A stretch of 64,000 bases of DNA. It comes from Rutstroemia sp. NJR-2017a BVV2. Its lineage: Eukaryota; Ascomycota; Leotiomycetes; Helotiales; Rutstroemiaceae. Each line of letters starts with the position of its first letter. The stretch's first letter is position 1. Under the pieces are notes generated by a model that made no database searches, was not told the origin of the DNA, and saw only the letters and a program-made list of their open reading frames with translations. The position numbers were made by a program, and so were the translations under genes. Location: contig NJPS01000046.1 in the NCBI GenBank assembly GCA_002946415.1, positions 372,001 to 436,000 of the forward strand. Reading direction: 5' to 3'. Shown one piece after another: positions 1 through 11,623 of the stretch.

Positions 1-275
1 TCTCCCTCCGTGCTGCTCGTTCTGCTCGTCTGCGCTCTTGTGTCTCTGTGTCCCATCACTTCGCTTGGTGCTTGCGACTTCGCTGTTCGAGGCCGTTATT
101 AGAGATTGTGTATCGTAGAGCCATATTTATCACAAATTTGTGAAGGTGAAGCGGTTTCGACGTTTGCCAGCAAAGCGCGCGATGAACTATTTGAAATAAT
201 AGCCAAGTCTTACTAAAGCAGGTACCCTAAGTGAGGCAATCATTGCCCTTCGACCTTTATCGTCCCATCTGGCCA
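1..275. other. Window edge, probable 3' flank of the first gene
   Basis: No gene was recognised here. The stretch lies downstream of the minus-strand gene ending at 276 and is T/C-rich on the plus strand at its start. It may hold that gene's 3' untranslated region or part of a neighbour beyond the window. Confidence 0.4.
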
Positions 276-1938
276 TCAAAAACTCCCTGGCCATTGCTCC
301 TCTTCTTCTCCATCTCCATCTCTGCCATTAATCTTTCCCAATCGCGCAGCATTCCACTCTCTTTCCCTCATTTCCCATTCCCTTTCGATAGGTCCATTCA
401 TTCTCTCCCTACTCGTCTCCCTCCCATGCCCATTGAATCTTTCCCTACTTCTCCCCTTCGCTCGGCTCGAACTCCTTTGTCTCGACTCTTCCGTTCCAGT
501 TGTCATCCTCGCATGTTGTCCTCCCCCAAACTCCGTCGATCCAACGGGAGGCGGAGACTTCAAGTCCCCAATCTCAGTTGCTGTAGAAACTATACTGTTC
601 CGATATTTAATTGCACTATGCTGTGTGCCGGCGATAGAACCCCTCGCATGCGATGTGATATTCCTATCGGTTGTATCTGAAGGCGAGAGATGAGAGCATC
701 GAGATGGGTTTCGCTGGGGTATCGCTGGACTTGTGAAAAGATGAGGTGGCTGAGCTTCTGTAAGTAGGGCTCGTGGATAGCTGCGGTCTTGTGGAAATGT
801 GTATGCGGGCGGAGGATGAGTGAGATGAGCACCATGTGGGGACGTTATGAGTTGTGGAGGAGATATACTTGTTTTATCGGTGAAATTATAGTCATCACTA
901 AGAGACTTCTTGAAAATACTTTGGCTTTTATTTCGAGTTCGAGGTGGGGGCGCCAAAGATATCGTTCGAGTTTGTATATCTGAAATACCGAAAGCTCCAG
1001 CGACTGGAGCTGTGATATTGTAATCTCTGTATCTTTCATCCAGAGGAGAATGCAGATTCCGATTTCTTGAGGGACGTCGAGACGTCTTCCAGAGAAGAAA
1101 TATCATGAAGATTGAGGCAAGGAGAACCGCACTGAGACCGAATGATATCCCAATTATGCTGTTCTTATCTAGGTGTTTGAATTTCCCTGTAGAGATCGCT
1201 GTTTTGTTGTAATTGTCGCCGGGAGATGTTTCGTCTATGGCATACTGTGAAAATACAGATGCGTTCAGACCGATTATCGTTCCGTCAGGGGGCTGCTGAT
1301 GACAACCAGCTTGAAGTGCGGTCACAACTGAGGAAATGTCAGCAGAAGTCTTCGATTTTGAGATAACTCACAGTTTGACAGATAAGTTTCAGTGCCGCCG
1401 TTACGAAGACAGCTTCTGCATGCAGTAGTGGAACCCATCATAGAAGCATAATCCGTCCCACAATACCTATAAGCTGTCTCATTATCTGGTTCCAAGTTCC
1501 CATCTTCGAGTGCACCTTGAAATGGACCGCAAGCTCTGGAGGTAGAGCAAGGCGTAACAGTAGGATCAGTAGCATTATCAAAGCCATATAGGCAAGATGC
1601 TAAAGAATAGCGTAGATTGTCTAAGGTGTTAAATATTAGTTTCGAGGTATGCCAAACAGTTACTAGCAAGGCTCACACATAAACCACTTCTGGTCATTTT
1701 GACTGTGTCCAGTAGCAGTACTCAGTTGTAAACAGGCAATGCAGGCCTTAAACTTCTGACCGGGTGTGGTAGTCACGAAGTTATTATCCTGACACACAAT
1801 CTGAGATCCATCAATACTTTGGCCATTTTGGTCGTCTGTACACAAGGAAGTGCAGGGCGAGTTCGGTGTAACCCTCAACGCCAGAGCGATACTGGTGAAG
1901 AGAATACATGATTTCAGGTGCGTCAAAAGCCGAACCAT
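276..1938 (-). CDS. Cys-rich single-pass membrane protein, function unknown
   Basis: Three exons, 1677-1938, 1372-1620 and 276-1327, join in frame to 520 aa, with donors GTGAGC and GTGAGT. The ATG at 1938 is the first Met; the frame opens slightly upstream on a GTG. A signal peptide covers about residues 1-22. A Cys-rich ectodomain with several Asn-x-Ser/Thr sites follows to about residue 225, then one membrane helix at about 228-250 (IIGISFGLSAVLLASIFMIF). The tail after it is long, polar, probably disordered and ends in an Arg/Glu-rich stretch. This is the architecture of fungal surface proteins or wall sensors, but no named domain was recognised and no function is assigned. The gene is divergent from the phosphoglycerate dehydrogenase gene across a 1.2-kb spacer. 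Confidence 0.8.
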
Positions 1939-3150
1939 ATTCACTCAACAACTTCCTGGGCAAAGAAAGGGATAAATCTATTAAAAACTAAAAAGTGATG
2001 GATAAACCGCAGGACCTTCGAGCCTCAAGATGTGCTCGCGCAATTCAGAAGATAGGTGGCTTTCGTATTGAAGGAGTATCGGTTCATAAGTCAAATACCG
2101 TGTCGTGAAAGAACTATTTCGACCATAATACATCTCAAAAAACGCGGCTCATTGCCGAAGTGCAGAGGAAACAAGCAAGCTATATGTTTCAAAGCCAAAA
2201 ATCCTACTTTGGGGGGAAGGCCAAGGACAACCGTTCATCGATTCGTGGTACGAGTAGCCCTGCTTGTGCCACCCTTCTTCCATGACATGGCTCATTTTCC
2301 TCATGATACTAGTGAGTAACTATGCTGCAGGGGAGATGCGCATAGTAAATATAGGCACTATCAGATACGCAAAACTCTTGGCCCTTTTAGGCATATGAAG
2401 AGAGAATCCGAGTAACATGCATGCGACGACAACCACAGTTGTCGGCACACACACCTCGTTCGCCCAGTCAGATGAGGAACCAGATGATTGTTTGGTCTCG
2501 CTCCACGGGAAAGCACCTACCTTGGAGAGAAACGACCTTGAAAGCTCGTCGTACAAGAAACTGTGCCTCACTTGTACTGCACCGGGGCTTGAAAACATTT
2601 GCGGGCACCCAATGAGGCTGATTTGCAGAAGGGATTGAGGGGGTGCAGCTATGCACCTCATACCATCTAACCTGTCAACGTCCAAGTTTCATCTATTGAA
2701 GTGCACTGCACTGCAGGGGAAATGATGTTCGGCAGAATGAGTAGCTGTCGGTGTTAGGAAACCAACAGTTGGTGAACTGGATATACTTGCGCATTGCGAA
2801 CACTGTGTAACCATGATCCCTGATAGTGAAATGATGGTGGTACAAAGGCGCGTGAAAGGGTCGCTACCACCATGACATGTGGCTTTGGCGATCGAGATTT
2901 TTTTGCGGGGCTATGTTTAGCCAGACTTCAGCCTTCTCGCATCAGATCTCTGATTGGCCATTCCCCGCTCTTAGCTTCTTGGAAGTAGAGCCTTGCCGCT
3001 GACGCGATTGCGGTACCGGTGGTCCTTTTGGATTTTCATAGATTTGACTCACTCACTGTCTTACGAACATAAATTCATTGTCTTTTCTCCAAATTCAAAC
3101 ACTTTTGTTATTCTCCTTATATTTCTTTGACAATTCAAAATAATCTCAAT
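1939..3150. promoter_or_regulatory. Divergent intergenic/promoter region
   Basis: This spacer separates the starts of two divergent genes, so it must hold both promoters. Overlapping short open frames at 2320-2685 on both strands lack recognisable protein features and look like chance. A T/C-rich run at about 3050-3130, just before the dehydrogenase ATG, resembles the pyrimidine-rich leaders of fungal genes. No specific operator was identified. Confidence 0.5.
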
Positions 3151-4888
3151 ATGCCTACAGCCGCAAAAGATATTGCTGGAGCCAGTGGTCTCACAAGGAT
3201 GGTTTCCCATTCCCTGAGCGCTTCCCCCAATGCAACTTTTCATTCCCCCAATGCAGCTTTTCATTCCCCGCCTTCGAGCAGCTTCGGTATGCCACTGTCG
3301 AGAACAACAACCAATTCCGCTGCAAAGCAATTGAAACCCTTCGATACTCAAGACATCAAAATTTTGCTTTTGGAAAACGTCAATCAAAGTGGGAAAGATA
3401 TTCTTTCCGGTCAAGGTTACCAAGTCGAAGCATTGAAGACTTCCTTGCCAGAAGATGAATTAATTGAGAAGATTCGGTGGGATGAGCTTACTCACTTCCC
3501 CAGAATGTCACACTAACACTACCTTCATAGAGACGTCCATGTCATTGGAATTCGGTCTAAGACCAAGCTCAATGAGAGAGTACTTCGCGAGGCCAAGAAC
3601 TTGATTGTGGTGGGATGCTTCTGCATTGGCACAAATCAGGTAGACCTGGAATATGCTGCTAAACACGGAATTGCTGTTTTCAACTCGCCGTTCGCAAACT
3701 CTCGAAGTGTAGCCGAGCTAGTCATTGCTGAGATCATCGTTCTTGCACGCCAACTTGGGGACCGATCAAATGAATTACACAATGGGGTTTGGAACAAAGT
3801 TAGCAACAAGTGCTGGGAGATTCGCGGGAAAACCCTAGGTGTGCAAACCTACCAGCCATTATGCGGCGCTCTCTAACTTCGAATTTTAGGTATAATTGGA
3901 TACGGACATATCGGTTCTCAATTATCAGTTCTGGCGGAAGCTATGGGGATGTCAGTCATCTACTACGATGTTGTCAATCTTATGGCTTTGGGTACTGCCA
4001 GACAAGTGTCAACACTTGATGAACTCTTGAACACCGCAGACTTTGTTACATGCCACGTACCTGAACTCCCAGAGACCCGAAATCTCATTGGCAAAGCGCA
4101 GTTTGAGCAGATGAAGGATGGAAGCTATCTCATCAATGCTAGTCGAGGAAGCGTCATTGATATTCCTGCTCTCATCGAAGCGGCACGATCTGGCAAAATC
4201 GCTGGTGCAGCCTTAGATGTGTACCCAAGCGAGCCAGGTGGAAACGGACCTCATTTCACAACTAGCTTGAATTCTTGGGCTGAGGACCTTCGTAGTCTGA
4301 AAAACATCATTCTCACTCCTCATATCGGTGGTAGCACGGAGGAAGCTCAACGGGCTATTGGTGTGGAGGGTAAGAATCAGTCTTCCCCTTTCATTACTTG
4401 TCCCTAATTTGTTCTATTAGTTGGCGACGCTCTCGTTCGTTACGTGAACTCTGGTGTCACTCTCGGAGCCGTGAATTTGCCTGAGGTCAATCTCCGCTCC
4501 CTTACACTTGACGAATCAAACCACGCTCGCGTAAGTCTCTTAAAAATACTCTGGACTATCTTTACTGACATCCGCAGGTCATTTACATCCATCACAATGT
4601 TCCTGGAGTACTGAGAAAAGTCAACGAAATCTTCGGGGACTACAATGTCGACAAACAGATCACCGACAACAAAGGAGATGTAAGTTGATGTAAATCCAGC
4701 GCCCCATGACGGTTGCTAACAAATTATAGGTTGCCTATCTTATGGCCGACATTAGCAATGTTCGGACCAGTGACCTGAAGGAGATTGCCGACAGTCTGGA
4801 GGCTCTGAGCTGTAAGTCAATCTTGCTATTGGCACATCTTCTCGTACTGACACATTTAGCACGTATTCTTACCCGTGTTTTATATTAA
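3151..4888 (+). CDS. SER33: D-3-phosphoglycerate dehydrogenase (serine biosynthesis)
   Basis: Oxidises 3-phosphoglycerate to 3-phosphohydroxypyruvate with NAD+, the first step of cytosolic serine synthesis. Seven exons (3151-3476, 3531-3838, 3890-4369, 4421-4530, 4578-4679, 4730-4811, 4860-4888) join in frame to 478 aa, near the yeast Ser3/Ser33 length of 469. Visible motifs are the Rossmann loop LGIIGYGHIGSQL, the active-site segments NASRGSVID and LTPHIGGSTEEAQ, and a C-terminal ACT-type regulatory domain spread over the small last exons. The first donor is the weak GTGGGA, but the branch site CACTAAC and the family sequence support it. The Ser-rich N-terminus of about 50 aa carries a 7-residue tandem duplication. 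The symbol follows the yeast orthologue; SER3 would be equivalent. Confidence 0.95.
3223..3264 (+). repeat. 21-bp in-frame tandem duplication in the dehydrogenase N-terminus
   Basis: Two adjacent 21-nt units at 3223-3243 and 3244-3264 differ at a single base (A/G). They encode two copies of a heptad with core NATFHS and NAAFHS. They lie in the low-complexity N-terminal extension ahead of the catalytic fold. Confidence 0.85.
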
Positions 4889-7000
4889 ATCATGAATAAA
4901 ATGGATTTGGAAAAGTTTTGCTTTTGGGGGTTACATTCAACACGCATTTGGTAGGAGTAGCGGCGCTTGGCTCAGGATTGCATTGAAGTGATCTCTTCAA
5001 CACGAGCAGATATTAGAGGAACTGTACGTAAAGCATGGGAATAAAAATACATAGCCTTTGGATACCAGAGCTGAGATTTATATCTTTTCCGAAACCCCGA
5101 CACATCCACTCGCAACCATGTTGCTTACAATGCACATTCACAATTCATCAAGAATTCGGCTATTCTATTGCCTCCCTCCTGCTCGCCGTTTGGAAAGTTC
5201 GACGGTACGAAGCACCAAAGAGGTCATCATGTGAGCGAACGAAGATGCACATGAGAACCATTGTATCTTCAACCCGGGGTGATGGCGGTCGTGTCCATTT
5301 CATGGCTCGATCTCGAAATCAATCTACGCTCATGATCCTGCTCAGCTACTACACTTGGCGCTTATGAAAATCATGGTGCCTTCTAGCAGAAACAGCTCGA
5401 TTTTGCAGATGAGAAAGGTGCTATTGGGGTCATTACCAAGGAGACCATCGACTACCACTTCACTTCAGAATAGTTCGACATGGTGGTTGGTTACCCCTTT
5501 TTCGAGCTACCGTTCCGCTACCCTATAGGACAAAACTTCTTCCATCAAGGCCCAAAAGTTTAGGGCTTTGCAATTGACCGTGGAAGAAGACGTCAAGTTT
5601 GACATCGAGTCCTGAATGTCTGGGTAAGAGGTTTTTGCCAATATTATATATTGGCCACAGATGGAACCCGCTGCAGGCAAGTTTTGGCTAATCGACACCC
5701 TCTTCTAAGATGCAAAGTGTTTCAAGTCTTGAGCCTCTTATGTTCTACTGCTCTCCGCTTGAGAGACATCATGTATCGTCTACTATCCATATATGAAATA
5801 AGCCTAGATGTTCTCCTATCTCATCTGCAACTGATCTACACCTTCGCGTCAATGTTCTTTCTCGATAATGTCCCTGCTGGTCTCTTGCAGGTTTCTCTCC
5901 CGGTCTATGGTCACCTTTCACTCATTTCTCACACTCTTCCTTTCACTAACCTCTACACATGTACTACCTCTATTCATTCCTCCTTCCCTCTCTTCTCTTC
6001 TCTCCTCTCTCTCCCCTTCTACTCTCTTCCACCCCAAATACCCCAGCACAACCATTCCACCCCTCCCTCCGTAAACATCCACCGTCCACTGTCCATCCAA
6101 ACCATCAAATCTCATTCCAAACCATCACTCCCCCTCCCCCTCCCCAAAATCAGACCCCACAACTCCAAGCCCTCCTTTCCATTCTCCCCTCTCCACCAGA
6201 AACGCAGCACGAAACCCGACACAAAAACGTCCAAGAATAGGTAGATAGAGGGCATCTCAGAACGGACCGAACCACATACAGTTGGCTGTGAGCAAAAAAC
6301 TTCAATCATGCGGTTTCGGAAACTGACTAGTTGACTAAGCGGTAGGTAAGTAATGCAGAGAGACAGGAAAAAGGAAGGGATATCCCTGGAGGAGTTCGTT
6401 GAGGGGAAGTCTTTTTGTGTCTATGGGCTGGATTTGTGGTGAAATGAGGAGGAGAGGAGAAGAGCGGGGGTCCTGTCATACTGGCGGGGTGGGGTGGGGT
6501 GGAGGGGGTTTTTTAGGGGGTGGGAGTGTGTATGATAGAGGTGACTTATATGATGCAGGTGACTTATATGATACGGATGATTGAGTGAGGGCGGAAAAGT
6601 AGAGGGAGGGAGTTGGATGTACGAATCTATCGAGGATGTGGTGCGTGACGACGGAAAGAGGTGAAGAGGAATGGGAAATGAGCGGGATATATTTGATCTA
6701 TTCTGCTATGATGGATATACTTACACGACGAAGAGAAGGATCTATCTAGGCCTGCGGTCGCAATGGGGACATTTCCCATCTCTGCTTGCATCTATAATCC
6801 AAGCGAGCGCGGATATCTGAGAGCTTGATGGATGGAAGGTCTGGTTGTGCTGATTGGCGGAGAGAGAAGGAGGAAAATGTTGTAGCACAGGCTTGTATTA
6901 CCTGGCAGCAATAGTCCGAGGAAGAGCAACTACTCGCGGATGAACTTTGCGTCCGCAGCAGGTTCGATGTATTCAAATTTACTGTCCTGTTTCGGATAAG
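4889..7000. other. Gene-poor region, part 1: possible relic and G-depleted tract
   Basis: No intact gene was recognised. About 5170-5700 reads as short protein-like pieces broken by stops (for example FADEKGAIGVITKETIDYH) with no identifiable family, so it may be a decayed gene or chance. About 5920-6200 is a pyrimidine/A tract almost without G on the plus strand, which creates long but meaningless Pro/Ser/Thr frames. A very G-rich element follows at about 6486-6530. Confidence 0.5.
6486..6530 (+). other. Potential G-quadruplex-forming G-rich element
   Basis: Three GGGG runs separated by single T residues are followed by a G5 run, and after a T-run by a further G5. This satisfies the usual intramolecular quadruplex pattern of four or more G-tracts with short loops. 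It lies about 300 bp beyond a G-depleted tract in a region without genes. Folding is inferred from sequence only. Confidence 0.55.
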
Positions 7001-7479
7001 TCCTTCTCTCACTCAGCTCTCACCTGTAGTAGCAGTACCCCTTGAAGGTGAAAGAAGTTAAGAGCTCAGAAATATAACACCCAAGTATATTCAGTGCTCT
7101 CCGCTGCCATAAGCAACCACAGCCACAGCCGCAGTCAAAGCACAAATCCAAGCCTCAGCAGCATTCGCAACAACCCTTCTTTAATTTCCCTACCGTTCGC
7201 TTTCCTTAGCTCATGCATGCACACATCCTCTAAGTTACGTTGCATCCCCATCCCCATGCCCATCCCCATCCCATCTCATCTCATCTCGAATGGATTGGAA
7301 CTCTCGTTTCAAGTGCTGATACACAGCACAACATCAATCCCGACCAATCAGCCACTCTCGTCTCTCGGTTCCGCCGATACATATACGTACCTGAGACCCG
7401 AGCCGCTGGTATACTCTACTGTATCCCGTACGATATATGACATAAGCAGAGCATAGGGCTGGAGCTGAGCTCGCTCGCT

Positions 7480-7480
<1 letters not shown>

Positions 7481-7512
<32 letters not shown>
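7481..7512 (+). repeat. (GAGTGA)n hexanucleotide repeat
   Basis: About five consecutive GAGTGA units in an intergenic region. On the opposite strand it gives a run of Ser/Leu codons in a spurious frame. Confidence 0.9.
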
Positions 7513-9820
7513 AGTTATTTGGAATTGATTTGGTGCTAGAACTTTTTGGGGAAGTAAGCTGAGATGGGGATGGTGGAGGCTTGGGTTGGATTATTGTTAC
7601 CTGTTTGGGAAAGAAGTTGGTAGCTGGGGGTTGGGTGTAGTTCCGTTTCCGAGCGGGTGGAAAGGGGTGTGAGATGATGTTTGGGTTTGCGGGAGTCAGA
7701 GAGAGGGAGGGGAAGAGAAGAGTAGAGTTTGACATGTCGCTTTCCACATGACCAAGATAAGTCACTCAGTCATAGGAAATCACCTGCGATCATTCATCGG
7801 AAGAACTCGTGCCGTAGTATCCTATCACTTCCGTGCAACCGATTCCCTCATCGACAATGGACACGAAGAAGAAAAACACCTCATCACGTTCCTCTCTCTC
7901 ATAGTATCCAGTCATCACACATCCCACGAGCAACATGGAAACGACAAATTTCCGGCAAAGGCACCCAAAACCTCCATGCCCTGCAACTCGGACAAAAGCA
8001 GCGGAATTCCGGGTATCCAACGTTCGCCGACTCAGCCTTATGACTTACCTCATCCAATCTCCACTCCGAGTATTCCATAGATGGTATGGAGTTTATGCAA
8101 GAAGGATGTATGGAAGGACTTAAGAATACTCATAGAAAGATACTGCACTTCTTTCCCTAATCCTAGCGCATTGACGGCACGAATATGCATGTCAGCAAGT
8201 TTTCGACCGATACCGCGGACGAAATTCGGCTGCGGTCGGGAAAAGGAGGTGAGAGTGCTCAGACCCATACACGTGACCGAGCTTTCCCCGGATTCTCGTA
8301 CGGTATACGATCCCCGCGACGATCGTTGGATGGGTGGGTTATTTGATGGGTACGAAGTCGACGGCGGAAATTGCGGGACTGAGACTTAAAAGCGAAACCA
8401 AAACCAAGACATCGCCTATTGATGTTTTGTCTTGTGTACATTATTGGAGTTTGAGACAGAGCTGTGGATAACGCGTTATGGAGAAGGAAGGAGAAGAAGG
8501 GGGTGTGGGATGAACGTGAACGTGATGGAGGAGGTGAAGCTATTTCATGCATGTGAGTTGTAAGTTATCTGAAAGTTAGAACTAAAAGGTGGGTGGGTGT
8601 TGAGCTTGAGATTGGAGATTCCATATCAGCTGAGCACGAATATCAAACAATAACATTCAGGAAGTCCCGGATCCGAGGTTAATGCCCGTTTTCGGGCACA
8701 GCAGAGCAAAGGCACAGGAGAAAGGCGGAAAAGGATGAAATTGCGATATCTAAGACAAGAAGATACCAAGACCTGCCATTCATTTCCTCAAAACCTTAGC
8801 CGCCGGGGCATTTCGTATTTCGTATTTCGTCTCTGGGAAAAACGGTCGTTACGGAACGGAAGTTAAAACAGCAATACGAAGGAGCGAGTACAAACAAAAT
8901 CAATATCAACACTGTATCAATATCGATTCTGCAGGCAGGCAGGTAGCTTCTCGGCACTGCCGTCCAATCTAATCTGATCTGACTCCTCGCTCATTTCAAT
9001 GCTAACTCAATTTCCCGTGCTGACTTACTCACTCACCGATTACCGTTTGTATGATATTACCCCATGGATTACCCGCCACATAGTAACAGCAATGCCACAC
9101 TCACTTACATTTCGCATTCGCGTCTCGCACTCGCACTCCCACTCCCACTCCCAGCAATGAATATTCAGATATGATATGTGTGTGTATGTATGTACGAGTG
9201 AGTGCAAGCGTGCATCGACCCAACATGCCACATGACTCTTTTGCTCCCTCTCTCACACCTCTTCCCCTCCCTTAAACCCCCGAGAATCCCCCACACCACA
9301 CAACCCATCGTTCACGCCCCAAAGAATCAAACCAACAGAAATACGGTGTGTTTGAGCTTCAAGCCGACCGTCCGCTCGCCTCTTTTTCCACTGTACGAAG
9401 CATGTGCCGCGAGGATCGCCAGCACATACTCGTCGCCATTTGCTGTAGCTAAGAAATCCGGCTACTGTACGAGTATGTACGAAGTACAGTACACACTGAC
9501 ATCCATCCCACCCACCTTATCGCCCCTCCCTTGACCGCCTACTTTAGCTACAGGAGGCCGCGACATAGCGACATTAGCATCACTGCACTGCACTGTACAC
9601 ACAGAGCAGATTTTCACGCGCTGTCGCTGCTTTATGTCGCTTTTGGCTGTGCATAATGTGACTAAGTTGACTCACTAACTAACTAACTCTTCTTCTTTTC
9701 TTCCACACTAAAGATCCTCCTCTTTCTTGCCGCAGAGCCAAAAAAAAATAAAACGCTTTCGTGCAGCAACAATACAGTGCACTACAAAACATCGTACATC
9801 CGGCGCGCCCACCTAACAAT

Positions 9821-9860
9821 GCAAAGCAAAGCAAAGCAAAGCAAAGCAAAGCAAAGCAAA
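9821..9860 (+). repeat. (GCAAA)8 pentanucleotide repeat
   Basis: Eight perfect tandem GCAAA units, followed by a partial ninth. It is intergenic and probably length-variable between strains. Confidence 0.95.
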
Positions 9861-11145
9861 GCAGAGACTCTTTCTTGGTCTGGGTTTGGTGCGCTGCGCT
9901 GTAAGTATCAAATTGCCCTCCCCGTTCCCAAACCGCTACACCGAACTCCACATCAGGCGACGGAGACGGTCGATTGGGTACTGTCCTGTGGCATGCAATG
10001 CATCTCGCAGATGTATGTGTATGTGTGTGGACGTTTGAGATTCTGTACCTGATGCCCTAAGTCCTGAGCCCTGCCCTGTTTTTGATATTTCTTCTATGCC
10101 AACCCATCCAATCAAGGAAATCTGCCAAAATGAACAGGAAAAACTCCTTCTGCATTGTTATATTCTTGGCTAAGTGAATAAATAAGAAGTGATATTGTAT
10201 TGATTTGAGTTCCCAACACACGCACGCGGCACGCACACACACACGTCTTCGCATTCGCGTTGGGAATAACCTTGGTTATTATCTCCTTGTGACTGTGACT
10301 AGCTACTGCGACTGCGAATCCATCCGACTTGTGATTGTGAATGTGATTGTACCTTGATTGAATATACTTCCTATTCCCTACATCCGGATCTCCCTCCCAC
10401 CCCCCACAGAAAATACGATGCTCAAAAGCTACATATGGACGGGTGATCGGATCTTGGATAGAAACGGAGATACGGTTGTATGCTTGTATCCCATCCCACT
10501 TATCCATCCATCAATCAATAAATCCATCTATCCATCAAACTATCAAAAAAGCCATCCCCATCCCCATTCCCATCCGTGATCCGCCCATCTCCCAACCTTC
10601 TCCCCTTCGCATTGTAAAAGAGAAAGCCCCTCAATAGCATAGCCTCAGGGTCCCCTCTCTCTCTCCATCTCCATTACCAAAACAGGCAAGCGGGGGGTAA
10701 TAGGACTTCAGCGGTGAGTCCTTTGTAGAAATTTCTCCATATTAACAATGCGGTCCCGCAGCCGGACGCCGGAAAACGGATGTCGGGTTTTGGAATTCCG
10801 GGCGGAGTTTACGTCGACGATTTTGCCTATCCAGGTGTTTACTTCGTACTTGTACTTGACAAGGGTGAATATTTCAATGTTATGTGCCTGGTGATGATTC
10901 ATCCATGCTTGGCTTGCTTGTCGCTTTTTTTCCTGTCTGTCTGAGTCATTTTGTGGCATCGAGATTGGGATTGATTTGATTCACAGAAAGAAAAAAGAAC
11001 ACGAAGAGAAAGAACAGGAAGCAGATGAAGATCATTGTGTTTCTTTTTTTTAAGATGTTTGATTTGATTTGTTGTAGCTAAACTATGATGATGTAGACAA
11101 CTCGACCGATATTCGGGAGCTGTCAAAACCTCTTCCATCCTAAAA

Positions 11146-11166
11146 AGCCTTATCATCGATAAGGCT
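11146..11166. promoter_or_regulatory. Palindromic pair of GATA-type sites
   Basis: AGCCTTATC and GATAAGGCT form a perfect 9-bp inverted repeat around a 3-nt spacer, placing two HGATAR-type motifs head to head. Fungal GATA factors (AreA, NsdD, SreA classes) bind such motifs. The site lies about 460 bp downstream of the acidic-protein gene's stop, so a regulatory role is only a possibility. Confidence 0.35.
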
Positions 11167-11623
11167 AATTATGTCACTCGTCCCAAAAAGACCCCGACTC
11201 TGACTCTGTATCATGATGTCCATCTCCCGTCATGATGAGAAAGGCAAAAAATTGCCCCTGGCTCCATGTCCTACTATTCTCCCTTTAACTCCTTGATTTG
11301 AATGTCCCAGCATGCATGAGTGGTGTGAATATAAGAAACCCGAGATCCGAAATCCTTTCGTCTGATCTCCATCCCGTAGATATCCTTCGTAATCGTCCCA
11401 AGAAAAAACAAATGAAATATTAGACATAAGAAAGTAAACAAAAATTGTGAAGTGAAGAAGACCGTGTGGTATTTTGTATGTGTACCGCCCATGCCTATGC
11501 AAGCTCCAGAAACCCTATGCTGCTCATGATGTAGTAAAACAAGTCGCTGAAATCGCTTCAAAATCCAAATCCAATGTGGTAATGTACAATCCGAAAAGAA
11601 ACCTCTGCTGAGTGTATGGAAAT

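Larger units (their letters stand above)
7000..11623. other. Gene-poor region, part 2
   Basis: No gene was recognised; open frames are short, overlap on both strands and are dominated by simple sequence. It holds (GAGTGA)n, (GCAAA)8, CATCCC/CATCCA runs, several pyrimidine-rich stretches (for example 9240-9300) and many GTAC-containing short palindromes around 9460-9500. It lies downstream of the acidic-protein gene. Untranslated RNAs or long UTRs cannot be excluded. Confidence 0.5.

Noticed and set aside
5651..6244. 197-aa plus-strand frame in the G-depleted tract
   Set aside because: Composition is almost only Ser, Pro, Thr, His and Leu, produced by the pyrimidine-rich DNA. Two other plus-strand frames are also open there and no domain is visible.
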